The notes under the pieces: model-generated | The model's database searches: none | What the model saw: only the letters and a program-made list of their open reading frames with translations | Told to the model about the DNA's origin: nothing | Origin: Pyramidobacter piscolens | Lineage (GTDB): Bacteria; Synergistota; Synergistia; Synergistales; Dethiosulfovibrionaceae | Assembly: GCA_004558205.1 (NCBI GenBank) | Contig: SFDM01000007.1 | Span: 33,106-97,105 of the forward strand | Reading direction: 5' to 3' | Length of the DNA stretch: 64,000 nucleotides | Part shown: positions 15,376-24,231 of the stretch, piece after piece | Numbering within the stretch: the first letter of the stretch is position 1 | Layout of the letters: each line of letters begins with the position of its first letter | Made by a program: the position numbers and the translations under genes

Positions 15376-18300
15376 ATGAAAAAATTGCATCTGCGCTGTT
15401 TCAACGTCCTGGTTCTATTCCTCTTCCTTTTGACTCTTTCGCCAGGCTCCCCCGCACCGGCCGCGCTTCAACCCCAGGAGCCCCAGGGAAACTCTCCGGC
15501 GCTGGCCCCGGCCGAAGCGGGCCGCGCGCCGACGCTCGAGCAGCTTCGCCGGCGCCGGAAGCCAATCGCCGCTTCGGCCGACGAACAGCCGCAGAACACG
15601 CCGGAAACGGCCTCCGCGGGCGCCGCTCCCTCCCCCGCGGCCTCGTCCTGGGACTGGGGCGATCCCGTCCTTTCCGAATCGCGGGAATGGACCGTCATGG
15701 TCTACCTCGATGCCGACAACAACCTGGAAGAGGCCGGCATGAGGGACTTCATGGAGATGGAACAGGGCTTTGCCGACGGCGGCCCCATCGACGTGATCGT
15801 CCTGGCCGACCGCGCCAAGGGATTCTATACAGGTCTGGGCGACTGGACGGGAACCCGCGCCTACAGGGTCAGGCACAACGAAGACCCTGACGCCGTCGGC
15901 TCGGAGCTGATCGCCGACCTGGGCGAGCTCAATATGGGCGACGGCGGCACACTGGCGGCGTTTATGGCCGCGGCGGTCCGGAAATACCCGTCGAAGAAGG
16001 CCGCCCTGGTCCTCTGGAACCACGGCATGGGATGGCCCGGCATGGCTAGCGACGATGACGCGGGCGGGGACGCCGGCGCGTCGGCCCTGTCCCTCGCGGG
16101 GCTGGCCGAGGCCCTCAAATCGGCGGTTTCCCCGCTGCCCGGCGCGAAGCTGGACCTGATCCAGTTCGACATGTGCCTCATGGGACAGGCCGAAGTGATT
16201 GCGGCCTGCGCGCCCTACGCCAAATACATGGTGGCCGGCGCGCCGGTCATTCCCGCGGTGGGCATGGACTACAGGACTTATCTGCCTCTGTTCGCCGCGA
16301 AAAGGGAAACCGCCGATATCGCAGCGGAAGCGGTGCGCGCCGGATGCCAGGGATTTTTGGACAGCGGCGCGCGGAACTCGTCGCTCTCGGCTTACGACCT
16401 GTCCCAGGCCGGCCAGTTCATCGGAAGCTGCAGGAAGTTCGCCGACAAGCTCGTCCCCTTGGCCGGGAAGTACTGGACCGAGCTCACCAGAACGCTCTAC
16501 TACTCCCATAACTATGCCGGAATGCACGATTATCGCCGAGGCGAGAGCGCCGTCGCCAGCGTGGACCTTCCGGGCTGGCTCGGCAGGCTGAAAAATCAGC
16601 CCTGCGGCGAAGAGATGCGCCGTGAGATCGCCGAGCTTGAGCGGGCTGCCGCAATCCTGATGATCACCACCGAGACGGGCCCCGCTCTTCCGAACTGTAA
16701 AGGCCTATCCTTCTACGCGCCTCTACGCGCTGAAAACTACAGGAAAAACTATGAAGAAACAGCCTTCGACTCGTCCGTCGGCTGGTCGCGAGTGCTGAAA
16801 GCCCTCTACGCAAGCCAGAAAAAGGACGGAATGCAAGCTCCCAAGGTCACCAAGGTCGAATTCGGCTCGCCCGTGAAGAAGCCCGGCGTCAAGACCCCCA
16901 AGGGAGGCGCCGACTTCACGATCAAACCAGCAAAGGAAGTGATGCCCCTCTCGGGAGGCGACCTGCGCGGGAGCTACATCAAGATTACCCTCGAAGGGAA
17001 GAACATCCTCTGGGCCTATGTTCAGTTCGGTGTGGCCGATTCGAGGGAAGGCGACTATGTGCTCTACCATCAGCAGCTCCTGTTTGACGAGGCCATCAGC
17101 GAGACTTCCGAGACCACGGAACTGAACACCCCCGTGTTCAAAAACGGCCGCAATGAGCTGCTCTATCAGTATTCAGGGCTGCTCACGCTGTTCTTCAACG
17201 GCACCGAGAGTACGCTGGTCGCCGTGGACTACACCGACCTCAGCAACCTCAAGACCTTTACCGTGGAAGGCGTCTATTCCGACCCAACCACGGGCGGCGA
17301 GATTCCTGTGGAAGTGCTGGTGGACGCCCGGTTCAACGTGATCGTGGGCGTCACGTCGACGCAGCAGGCCGCTCAGGGCACCACGGTCAGACAGATCACC
17401 CCGCGGCCGGACGGAACCTTCAGCCCCACGCTGAGAACATTAAAATCCGGCAAATCAGAGATCGAGACGATACAGGGAAGGGCCATCCAATGGAAGGACG
17501 GTCCCAGAGTCGTCAACGAAACGATCCCCAAGGAAAAGTTCGCCGTAGCCCTCGGCATGGCCGAATCCCTGGGCGGCATTGGCGGCAAGCTCATGGGCAA
17601 ACCCGTCAAAACCACGGACAACCCTCAGATCGCGCCCTTTAAGGAGAACGCGGGCAAGTCCGGCTTCAAGGAGCTGATTGGACGCTTCGCTTCCGTCAAC
17701 GCCATTCCTCTGAGAAGCGGAAAAGGGTACGTCATGGCGCCCAACGGCGGCGTGGTGGAGTACGCCCGGGATAAGGACGACAAGGGCGAGGACATCATCA
17801 CGGCAAGCATCCAGACCTACAGCAAGGGATCGCTGAAGACGCGCTTCGTGCTGGAGCCCGTTGGGCTTCCCGTATTCAGGATGGTGGTCAGAAACGACGA
17901 TGGCGAGAACATCCCCATCAAAACGGACTACGCCGTCCTGGCACAGGACGGACAAAAAAGCTTCTGGCGGCTCTTCGACGCGGGCGACGGTTCCATAACT
18001 CACTTGCTCCCCCTGAACGAAAGCTGGTTCCCCAAGGATGACCTGACCGGCGCGTGGAAGGGCGACGACGGCTCGTGCATCGGTTTCAGGAAGGACCCGA
18101 GCCTTCAGGCGCTCTACGCTCCCGACGAAAATGAAGAGAATCTCTTTTTAGGCCAGTGCAAAGTACAGGATAACACACTCACGATCACCAACGCCGAGGG
18201 CGCCAAGATGACGCTCTTCATATGCCGTTCCGGCGACACGCTGGTGGTCACTTTCGCCGACAGCGAAAGCTGCGTGGTCTACACCCCCGCCGGCACAGGC

Positions 18301-18648
18301 GGCGCGGGCACCCCGGCCCCTGCACCGGCCCCTGCCCCGACGCCGGCTCCGCCGCAGATTCCGCAGCCCCTTCCGCAGCAAGGCCAGTTCTTCCAGGGCG
18401 TTTGGGGCGCCTATGCCAACGGGAACCAGTGGCTGTTCCGTTTCGCAGGAAACCGGTACGAGTCCTGGCTCAACGGCCAGATGATGGAATATGGGACCTA
18501 CAGCCTCAGCGGCAACGTTTTTTCAGGCGTCACGAACAGGGGCGCCCAGTTCAGGAACCTCTTTCAGTACGCTGACGTCCAGAGGCGCCAGCTGCTGATC
18601 CAGTTCGGCGACAGCGGGGCCACGTATCTGTTCACCCGACTCCAATAG
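15376..18648 (+). CDS. Secreted clostripain-family (C11) cysteine peptidase-like protein
   Basis: A 1090-residue protein with a signal peptide (about residues 1-30), a Pro/Ala-rich linker to ~95, and a clostripain-type catalytic domain of about 380 residues. Family signatures: EWTVMVYLDADNNLE, LWNHGMGW with catalytic His216 and QFDMCLMG with catalytic Cys267. C11 enzymes cleave after basic residues. Downstream are about 500 residues of beta-rich sequence, two lipocalin-like units separated by a Pro/Ala stretch (about 976-995), and a final unit with NGQMMEYGTYSLSG. It is paralogous over its whole length to the next gene. GAGGAGG precedes the ATG. Confidence 0.85.
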   Translation: MKKLHLRCFNVLVLFLFLLTLSPGSPAPAALQPQEPQGNSPALAPAEAGRAPTLEQLRRRRKPIAASADEQPQNTPETASAGAAPSPAASSWDWGDPVLSESREWTVMVYLDADNNLEEAGMRDFMEMEQGFADGGPIDVIVLADRAKGFYTGLGDWTGTRAYRVRHNEDPDAVGSELIADLGELNMGDGGTLAAFMAAAVRKYPSKKAALVLWNHGMGWPGMASDDDAGGDAGASALSLAGLAEALKSAVSPLPGAKLDLIQFDMCLMGQAEVIAACAPYAKYMVAGAPVIPAVGMDYRTYLPLFAAKRETADIAAEAVRAGCQGFLDSGARNSSLSAYDLSQAGQFIGSCRKFADKLVPLAGKYWTELTRTLYYSHNYAGMHDYRRGESAVASVDLPGWLGRLKNQPCGEEMRREIAELERAAAILMITTETGPALPNCKGLSFYAPLRAENYRKNYEETAFDSSVGWSRVLKALYASQKKDGMQAPKVTKVEFGSPVKKPGVKTPKGGADFTIKPAKEVMPLSGGDLRGSYIKITLEGKNILWAYVQFGVADSREGDYVLYHQQLLFDEAISETSETTELNTPVFKNGRNELLYQYSGLLTLFFNGTESTLVAVDYTDLSNLKTFTVEGVYSDPTTGGEIPVEVLVDARFNVIVGVTSTQQAAQGTTVRQITPRPDGTFSPTLRTLKSGKSEIETIQGRAIQWKDGPRVVNETIPKEKFAVALGMAESLGGIGGKLMGKPVKTTDNPQIAPFKENAGKSGFKELIGRFASVNAIPLRSGKGYVMAPNGGVVEYARDKDDKGEDIITASIQTYSKGSLKTRFVLEPVGLPVFRMVVRNDDGENIPIKTDYAVLAQDGQKSFWRLFDAGDGSITHLLPLNESWFPKDDLTGAWKGDDGSCIGFRKDPSLQALYAPDENEENLFLGQCKVQDNTLTITNAEGAKMTLFICRSGDTLVVTFADSESCVVYTPAGTGGAGTPAPAPAPAPTPAPPQIPQPLPQQGQFFQGVWGAYANGNQWLFRFAGNRYESWLNGQMMEYGTYSLSGNVFSGVTNRGAQFRNLFQYADVQRRQLLIQFGDSGATYLFTRLQ

Positions 18649-18852
18649 GAAACTCCCTTTCAAGGCGTCGCGGGGAGCGCCTGCTGCGAGCGGCGCGGAG
18701 GCGGAGCTCAAGAGGCTTTCCGCAAAAGATGAAGGATGAAGGCCCGGACTTTTCTCCCAAGGGCCCGCCGCCTTCCAGCGCATGGTGCTTCAATCTGCCG
18801 GCCCAGCCTGCCAGCAGCGGGTTTCACGACACACGACCAAGGAGGTTCATCG

Positions 18853-21800
18853 ATGAAGAACCGTTCTCGCCTCTGGGCAGCACGCATTATATCTCTTATC
18901 CTTTTCGGCGTCCTCCTCGCCGCCACCCTCGCGCCGGCGGAAGCGGGGCTTCCTCCCGAAAGCTCGGCGAAGCCTGCCAGCGCCTGGGACTGGGGGCCGC
19001 CGATCCCGTCGGACCGGCGGGAATGGACGATCCTGGTCTACATGGACGGCGATAACGACCTGGAACCCTACGCCCTGGAGAAAATCAAGGAAATGGAACG
19101 CGGATTTCAGGACAGCGGCGCCTACGACGTGGTCCTTCTGCTGGACCGGGCGCGGGGCCATTCAAAGGATTTCGGGGACTGGACGGAGGCCAGGGCGTAC
19201 CGGATCAGGCATTCCGACGCCCCGGGAATCATCGGCTCGGAACTTCTGGCGGCCCACGGCGAACTGAACATGGCCGATCCCCAAAACCTGGAAAGGTTCA
19301 TCAGGACGGCCGCCGCGAAATTCCCCGCGAAAAAGACGGCCCTCGTGCTGTGGGATCACGGCAGCGGCTGGGCGGGGCTGCTCTACGACGAGGACGCTCC
19401 GGGCAAAAGGAGCGGGGACTCCATGACGCTTGAAGAATGCCGCCAGGTCATGGAACGAACCGCGCCGCTGCTTCCGGAACGGAAGTTCAGCCTGATCCAG
19501 TTCGACATGTGCCTCATGGGACAGGCCGAGACCGTCGCGGCTTGCGCGCCCTGCGCTGAGTACCTTCTGGCCAGCGCGCCCTCGGAACCTTCGGACACCA
19601 TGGATTATGAACTTCTGCTGCCCCTGTTCGGGCGGGGGCTGGAAACCCGGGACATCGCCGGAAACATCGTGGACGCCGCGGCGCGGGGCTTTGAAAAGCA
19701 CCAGCGCCAGGACTACGCCCTCACCGCCTTCGACCTTTCGCAGGCGGAGCCGTTCCTCCGCGCCTGCGAAAACTGTTTCCACAGGCTTCTGCCGCTGGCC
19801 GCAAAGCATTGGAACGACCTGACGCGCGTCACCTTCTACGCCCAGAATTACGGCGGCGCGGGGGACTACAAGCGCGCGGGGAAAGCCTTTTCCAGCGTGG
19901 ACCTCCTGGACTGGCTGGAGCGCTTGAAAGGCACCGCCTGCGGCGCCGAACTCCGCCAGGAGATCGAGGCGCTGGAGAGCGCCGCGTCAACGTTGATCCT
20001 CAAGACGAAAAACGGCCCGGCCTATCCCCGTTGCGGGGGGCTGTCCTTCTACGCGCCGCTGCGCGGCGAAAACTATTCGCGGCTCTATGCAAATACCCGC
20101 TTCGACGCGGCCACAGGCTGGTCGCCGGTGCTGAAGGCCCTGCACGGCGCCCAGAAAAGGGCGCCCGCCGAAGCGCCCCGCGTGGACAGCATTGACTTCG
20201 GCAGCCCCGTGATCCGGGAAGGCGTCAGGACTCCCAGGGGCGGCGCCGATTACCGCCTCGTCAAGTCCGGCAGCCTCACGCCCCTGAGCGGCAGCGACCT
20301 GCGCGGCTCTTACGTGAAGCTCGGAGCGGAGGGGGAAAATATCCTCTGGGCCTATATCGTCTTCGCCTACGGCGACAGTCCCGACGGAGACTTCAAAAGA
20401 GTCTTCGCTCAGGTACTCTTCGATGAGAACCTCGACCCCGACGCCTCCAAGACCACCGCCGGCACGCCCGTTTTCAAGGACGGGCGGACAGAGCTTCTCT
20501 ATCAGTTCGCCGGGCTCCTCTACAAATTCTGCAACGGGACCGACAGCGTGCTGGTCGGCGCCGACCTCTCCAACGTGGCGGACCTCAGCTCCATCACCTT
20601 CGGCGGCTTCTACTCCGACCCGGCCACCGGCGGCGAGATCCCCGTGCAAGTCAGCGTGAACGCCCAGTTTAACATGATCACGTCGGTGCTGTCGGTGAAG
20701 ACCAACTTTCTCGGCGTCACCACCGTCACTCCCGTGACGCCCCGCGAAGACGGTCTTTTCCGCCCTGAAATCCAGGTGCAGCGCGCCGACGGGACCGTCG
20801 AAAAAGTCAAGGGCGACTCCCTCCGCTGGGGAACGAATCCCTTCCTGATCAACGAGCTGCCGCCCCGGGGCAGCTACGTCAAAATCACCGGTCTGGTGGA
20901 ATCCCTGAGCGGCCTTGGCGCGTCAATGACCAGCCCCGCCATCCCCGTGGACGAAAACGCACTGATCGCGCCCTTCGTCGAAACGACTCTCCGCGACGGC
21001 TTCGACCATCTTACGGGACGCTACGCCGTGGCCGCTCCCGTGCCTCTCAAGGGCAGCGAGGGCTTCGTTATGGCCCCCACGGGCGAGAGCGTCGAATACA
21101 GCCTGGAAGAGTCCCCGCGGGGCAGTGAGACCTTCGAGACGCTGACTGCCGCCGACGGGACCTCTCAAAAATATCCCCTCAGGATCAACGTAAAAGGATT
21201 GCCGGCGATCATGACCGTCGCCAAGGACAGCCGCGGGCTGCTGCTGTCCACGCTGAGGACCCATCACGCCGTCCGCGTACCCATGGGCGGTTCCTTCATC
21301 TGGCGGCTGATCGACGCGCGCAGTGGGCGGATGATCCACCTGATCCCCCTGGATCCCTTCTGGTATCCCCAAGGCTTCATGAAAGGCCGATGGATCGGCG
21401 GCGACGGATCGGAGCTCCACTTCGGCGATTCGTCCTTTTCGCTCATCCAGGACGGCGCGCTCCTTTGCGGAACCTATAAGGCGCAGGGGCAGAAGATCAC
21501 GCTGAAGCCCAACGAACAGCCCGAAAGGACGCTTTTCGCGGCCTGGTCGCCGCCGGACGAAAAGCTGGCGGCGACCTTTGCGGAAAGCGCGCGGGCCGTG
21601 ATCTACACCAGGGCGTCCGACGCCAGCGAACCTCAGGCGCCGCCCTCTTCCCCGCCGCCCGCCATCCCGCCGCAATTTTTCCCCGTTCCGCCGCTGCCGC
21701 CGCTGGTTCCTCAGCCGGACTCTTTCACTGGAACCTGGCTCGCCTGGTACGGCGGCCAGATCACGCTGTGTTTTGAGGAAAACCGCTATTCTCTGTGGCA

Positions 21801-21975
21801 CAACGGCCAGCTCACGGAACAGGGAACCTATTATCTGCGGGGCAGCGTCTTCGGCGGCGTCACCAGCCAGGGCTTCCAGTTCCGCAACTTCTTCAGGATG
21901 CTCGACGCCGCCGGCACCCTCATGACCATCGACTTCGGCACCGGCGGAACCGCCCTGTTCCAGAAAGTCCAGTGA
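18853..21975 (+). CDS. Secreted clostripain-family (C11) protein, second paralog
   Basis: A 1040-residue paralog of the preceding protein with a signal peptide (about residues 1-31). The C11 domain shows EWTILVYMDGDNDLE, LWDHGSGW (His169) and QFDMCLMGQAE (Cys220). The central beta-rich region and C-terminal unit (NGQLTEQGTYYLRGS) match the first paralog closely, but the linker is more proline-rich (SSPPPAIPPQFFPVPPLPPL). Start ATG 18853 is preceded by AAGGAGG; an open frame from 18736 has no site and would hide the signal peptide. Located 204 bases after its sister; they may be co-transcribed. Confidence 0.85.
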   Translation: MKNRSRLWAARIISLILFGVLLAATLAPAEAGLPPESSAKPASAWDWGPPIPSDRREWTILVYMDGDNDLEPYALEKIKEMERGFQDSGAYDVVLLLDRARGHSKDFGDWTEARAYRIRHSDAPGIIGSELLAAHGELNMADPQNLERFIRTAAAKFPAKKTALVLWDHGSGWAGLLYDEDAPGKRSGDSMTLEECRQVMERTAPLLPERKFSLIQFDMCLMGQAETVAACAPCAEYLLASAPSEPSDTMDYELLLPLFGRGLETRDIAGNIVDAAARGFEKHQRQDYALTAFDLSQAEPFLRACENCFHRLLPLAAKHWNDLTRVTFYAQNYGGAGDYKRAGKAFSSVDLLDWLERLKGTACGAELRQEIEALESAASTLILKTKNGPAYPRCGGLSFYAPLRGENYSRLYANTRFDAATGWSPVLKALHGAQKRAPAEAPRVDSIDFGSPVIREGVRTPRGGADYRLVKSGSLTPLSGSDLRGSYVKLGAEGENILWAYIVFAYGDSPDGDFKRVFAQVLFDENLDPDASKTTAGTPVFKDGRTELLYQFAGLLYKFCNGTDSVLVGADLSNVADLSSITFGGFYSDPATGGEIPVQVSVNAQFNMITSVLSVKTNFLGVTTVTPVTPREDGLFRPEIQVQRADGTVEKVKGDSLRWGTNPFLINELPPRGSYVKITGLVESLSGLGASMTSPAIPVDENALIAPFVETTLRDGFDHLTGRYAVAAPVPLKGSEGFVMAPTGESVEYSLEESPRGSETFETLTAADGTSQKYPLRINVKGLPAIMTVAKDSRGLLLSTLRTHHAVRVPMGGSFIWRLIDARSGRMIHLIPLDPFWYPQGFMKGRWIGGDGSELHFGDSSFSLIQDGALLCGTYKAQGQKITLKPNEQPERTLFAAWSPPDEKLAATFAESARAVIYTRASDASEPQAPPSSPPPAIPPQFFPVPPLPPLVPQPDSFTGTWLAWYGGQITLCFEENRYSLWHNGQLTEQGTYYLRGSVFGGVTSQGFQFRNFFRMLDAAGTLMTIDFGTGGTALFQKVQ

Positions 21976-22124
21976 TCCCGCCCCAATCCCCGCGGCGGCC
22001 GCGGAGCACGGCCGATCGACGGCGCACAGGAACAGAAGGTTGAGCCGCAAAATGGCCAAAGGAAAAACTGAAACAGGATTGGCGTTTGATACTCTTTCGC
22101 AGCTAAACGGCTTAATTGGAGACC

Positions 22125-22212
22125 GGGGCTGGCCCGGGGGCATTCAGCGCTCAAGACTATCTCGGCCTTCGGCCTGCCCATGCTCGCTTGGTGGATCCCC
22201 TCGGGCCGGCCC
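22125..22212. repeat. Imperfect inverted-repeat element, copy A
   Basis: Arms GGGGCTGGCCCGGGGG (left) and CCCCTCGGGCCGGCCC (right) pair over about 15 positions with few mismatches and enclose roughly 57 bases. A second element with very similar arms lies at 59292-59391. On the minus strand a short frame beginning MGRPKAEIVLSAE resembles the N-terminus of IS630-type transposases, but it is far too short to call. Confidence 0.5.
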
Positions 22213-22289
22213 TTCCGTGCCCATTTTGCGTTTTTATCGCCCTGTAGTATGAAAGGGAACGGACGCCGCTGCGTCCAAAAAACTTCGGA

Positions 22290-22305
22290 TGTTCCACGTG
22301 GAACA
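22290..22305. promoter_or_regulatory. parS site (ParB binding), perfect palindrome
   Basis: TGTTCCACGTGGAACA is a perfect 16-base palindrome that fits the parS consensus TGTTNCACGTGNAACA. It is in an intergenic region between convergent genes. ParB nucleates on such sites to organise and segregate the origin region. Confidence 0.88.
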
Positions 22306-22331
22306 TCCCCCTTCTGGGGGAAATAAGAACG

Positions 22332-22379
22332 AAAAAGGGAGAAGAACTCGCCTATCCTCGCGGGTTCTTCTCCCTTTTT
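22332..22379. terminator. Bidirectional intrinsic terminator
   Basis: AAAAAGGGAGAAGAACTCG pairs with CGGGTTCTTCTCCCTTTTT around a short loop, with T runs on both strands. It separates the convergent clostripain-like gene and the small membrane protein gene. Confidence 0.9.
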
Positions 22380-22404
22380 CATTTTTCGCGTTCTTTCAAG
22401 CGGT

Positions 22405-22812
22405 CTAGCTTTTTAAACGCAGCGTCCGCAGTATCGAATCCCACCTGGCAACTTTGCCGTCCACGGGAACGGCAGCCCCGTCAAAATTAGAGGCCTGAGC
22501 AAAGGAAAGGCTGCCACGCTGTTTTTCCTCTTCGTCCAAGGTGGAAAATTTTTCTCGATTTTGTCTTCTGTCGTCAAAAAGCCGGATTTCACGCCCCAGA
22601 ACCCTGCGAGAAAGGTCCCCCGTCAAGAGAAACGCCAGCCAGGTTCCCGAGAAAATGACGATCAGCCTGGAATCGAGCAGCAGCGCAAAGGTCGTCAGGA
22701 TAGCCAGAAGCAGTCTCAATCCCCGAGGATTCACGCGCTTTCCCCGATACCACTTCCACACCACATAGCCTAGAGTTCCAAGGGCAGTCGCCTCGAAAAG
22801 TCTTTTTAACAT
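22405..22812 (-). CDS. Small membrane protein of unknown function
   Basis: A 135-residue protein: an amphipathic N-terminus (MLKRLFEATALGTLGYVVWKW), two closely spaced hydrophobic segments (LRLLLAILTTFALLL and LIVIFSGTWLAFLLTG) and a charged C-terminal half rich in Arg, Glu and Asp. No family recognised. Two ATGs are possible (22812 and 22818); the inner one has the better spacing from GGAG. Bounded by a terminator downstream; the next gene upstream is on the same strand in the order metK, alcohol dehydrogenase, this gene, but probably separate. Confidence 0.6.
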   Translation of the reverse strand: MLKRLFEATALGTLGYVVWKWYRGKRVNPRGLRLLLAILTTFALLLDSRLIVIFSGTWLAFLLTGDLSRRVLGREIRLFDDRRQNREKFSTLDEEEKQRGSLSFAQASNFDGAAVPVDGKVARWDSILRTLRLKS

Positions 22813-22882
22813 GGTCATTCTCCTTAAAAATCAGATTGAGAGAGAAAGGCCCGTTGAAGCGCCTTTCAGCGATCCTTCAGGA

Positions 22883-24064
22883 TCAGTCCGAAGAACCTCT
22901 GTAGGCCCGCTCCAGGATCACGAGATAGTCTTCCTTGGTCATCGGGCGGGGGTTGCTGCCGTTGGAGCAGTTCTTCTCGGACATCTCGGCCAGCTGATCA
23001 AAGCTCTTCACGTCCACCTTCAGCGTCGCGAAGGAAGGCAGGTTCACGTCCTTCGTGAGCTGCTTGACCCTCTCCACGGCAAGCCGCGCGCCTGCCTCAG
23101 CGGTCACGAAGCCGCAGCCCATGGCGCTGGCGATACGGGCGTACTTCTCCACGCAGTAGGGCATGTTGTACTCCATGACCCAGGGCAGGAAGATGGCGTT
23201 GCACATGCCGTGGGGCAGGTCATACATGCCGCCCAACGATTCGGCCACACAGTGCACCGACGCCACGTCGGAGTGGCTGAAGGCGATGCCCGCCAGCATG
23301 CTGCCCATGAGCATGTCGCTTCTGGCCTTGAGGTCGCTCCCGTCCCTCCACGCGTCCACAAGGCTGCCGCAGATCATCTCCACAGCGTAGAGCGCCGTCG
23401 CGTTGCCGATGGGCTCGGCGCAGGTGGCCGTGTAGCCCTCGATGGCGTGGGTCAGCGCGTCGATACCCGTGGCGGCCGTGACCGAAGGCGGCACCGAGAG
23501 CGTCAGCTCGGGATCGCACAGGGCCGCGCGGGCCGCCGTGTACTGGCTTTTGACGGTCATCTTGTACTTGTTCTTCGTGTCGGTGATGACCGACGAGAAG
23601 GTGACCTCGCTGCCCGTGCCGGCGGTGGTGGGAATGGTGATGAAGGGCGGCAGGGGCTTGGTCGCGGCAGTTTTGCCCTCGTAGAGCTTGATGTCGCCGG
23701 CGTTATGGGCCATCAAGACGCCCACGGACTTGGCGCAGTCGATGGGGCTGCCGCCGCCGAGGCCGATCAGAGAGTCCGCGCCGAAGGAACGGGCTATTTC
23801 CGCGCCGGCGTTGACGTTCAGGTCCTTGGGGTTGGCCTCCACGCCGTCGTAAATCGCGTATTCCACGCCCGCCGCGCCGAGCAGCGCCGTGACTTTCGCC
23901 AGGATGCCCGCCTTGGCGACGCCCTGGTCGGTGACAACCAGAGGCCGCTTGCCGCCCATCTTCGCCAATTCCCCGGCCAGACGGCCGACGACGCCCGCGC
24001 CGAAGATGATTTTCGTGGGCAGGGAAAATTCGAAGGGAGCTTTTGTGTCAAACTCTAACATCAT
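22883..24064 (-). CDS. Iron-containing alcohol dehydrogenase
   Basis: A 393-residue group III alcohol dehydrogenase, the usual family length. It has the Rossmann-like GGGSPIDCAKS nucleotide motif, TTAGTGSEVT, TGIDALTHAIEGY and the second metal-ligand segment HSDVASVHCVAESLGGMYDLPHG, with several conserved histidines for Fe(II) binding. These cytoplasmic enzymes interconvert alcohols and aldehydes with NAD(P), commonly in fermentation. Start ATG 24064 follows GGAG by six bases; the adjacent ATG one codon later is equally possible. A good promoter lies within its upstream region, interlocked with the metK terminator. Confidence 0.93.
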   Translation of the reverse strand: MMLEFDTKAPFEFSLPTKIIFGAGVVGRLAGELAKMGGKRPLVVTDQGVAKAGILAKVTALLGAAGVEYAIYDGVEANPKDLNVNAGAEIARSFGADSLIGLGGGSPIDCAKSVGVLMAHNAGDIKLYEGKTAATKPLPPFITIPTTAGTGSEVTFSSVITDTKNKYKMTVKSQYTAARAALCDPELTLSVPPSVTAATGIDALTHAIEGYTATCAEPIGNATALYAVEMICGSLVDAWRDGSDLKARSDMLMGSMLAGIAFSHSDVASVHCVAESLGGMYDLPHGMCNAIFLPWVMEYNMPYCVEKYARIASAMGCGFVTAEAGARLAVERVKQLTKDVNLPSFATLKVDVKSFDQLAEMSEKNCSNGSNPRPMTKEDYLVILERAYRGSSD

Positions 24065-24135
24065 GAGGATCTCCTTTATGAGGCGATGGGATTTTGTGCT
24101 TTGATATTAAGAACGCTCTGAGGAGGTTCCTGATT

Positions 24136-24164
24136 ATTATAACAACTGAATGTTTTTATAACAA
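24136..24164 (-). promoter_or_regulatory. Promoter of the alcohol dehydrogenase gene with direct repeats
   Basis: Minus strand TTGTTA (24159-24164), 17 bases, TATAAT (24136-24141). The nonamer TTGTTATAA occurs twice, spaced so that one copy covers the -35 element and the other the -10 element, a plausible regulator site. Confidence 0.65.
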
Positions 24165-24167
24165 GAC

Positions 24168-24215
24168 AAAACAGCCCCTTCGGCCGGCCATATTCCGGCA
24201 AAGGGGCTGTCCTTT
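24168..24215 (-). terminator. Intrinsic terminator of metK
   Basis: Minus strand CAGCCCCTTTGCCGG pairs with CCGGCCGAAGGGGCTG, followed by TTTTG. It lies directly after metK and next to the -35 element of the alcohol dehydrogenase promoter. Confidence 0.85.
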
Positions 24216-24231
24216 TCATAAACGCGGGGCT

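Larger units (their letters stand above)
21976..22404. other. Intergenic region between convergent genes
   Basis: About 430 bases. It holds an imperfect ~88-base inverted-repeat element (22125-22212), a 16-base parS site (22290-22305) and a strong bidirectional terminator (22332-22379). No gene was found. Confidence 0.7.

Noticed and set aside
21831..22382. Minus-strand frame with an IS630-like MGRPKAEIVLSAE start
   Set aside because: Only about 13 residues look transposase-like, and the rest runs into the clostripain gene. Noted as a hint under the repeat element but not called a mobile element.
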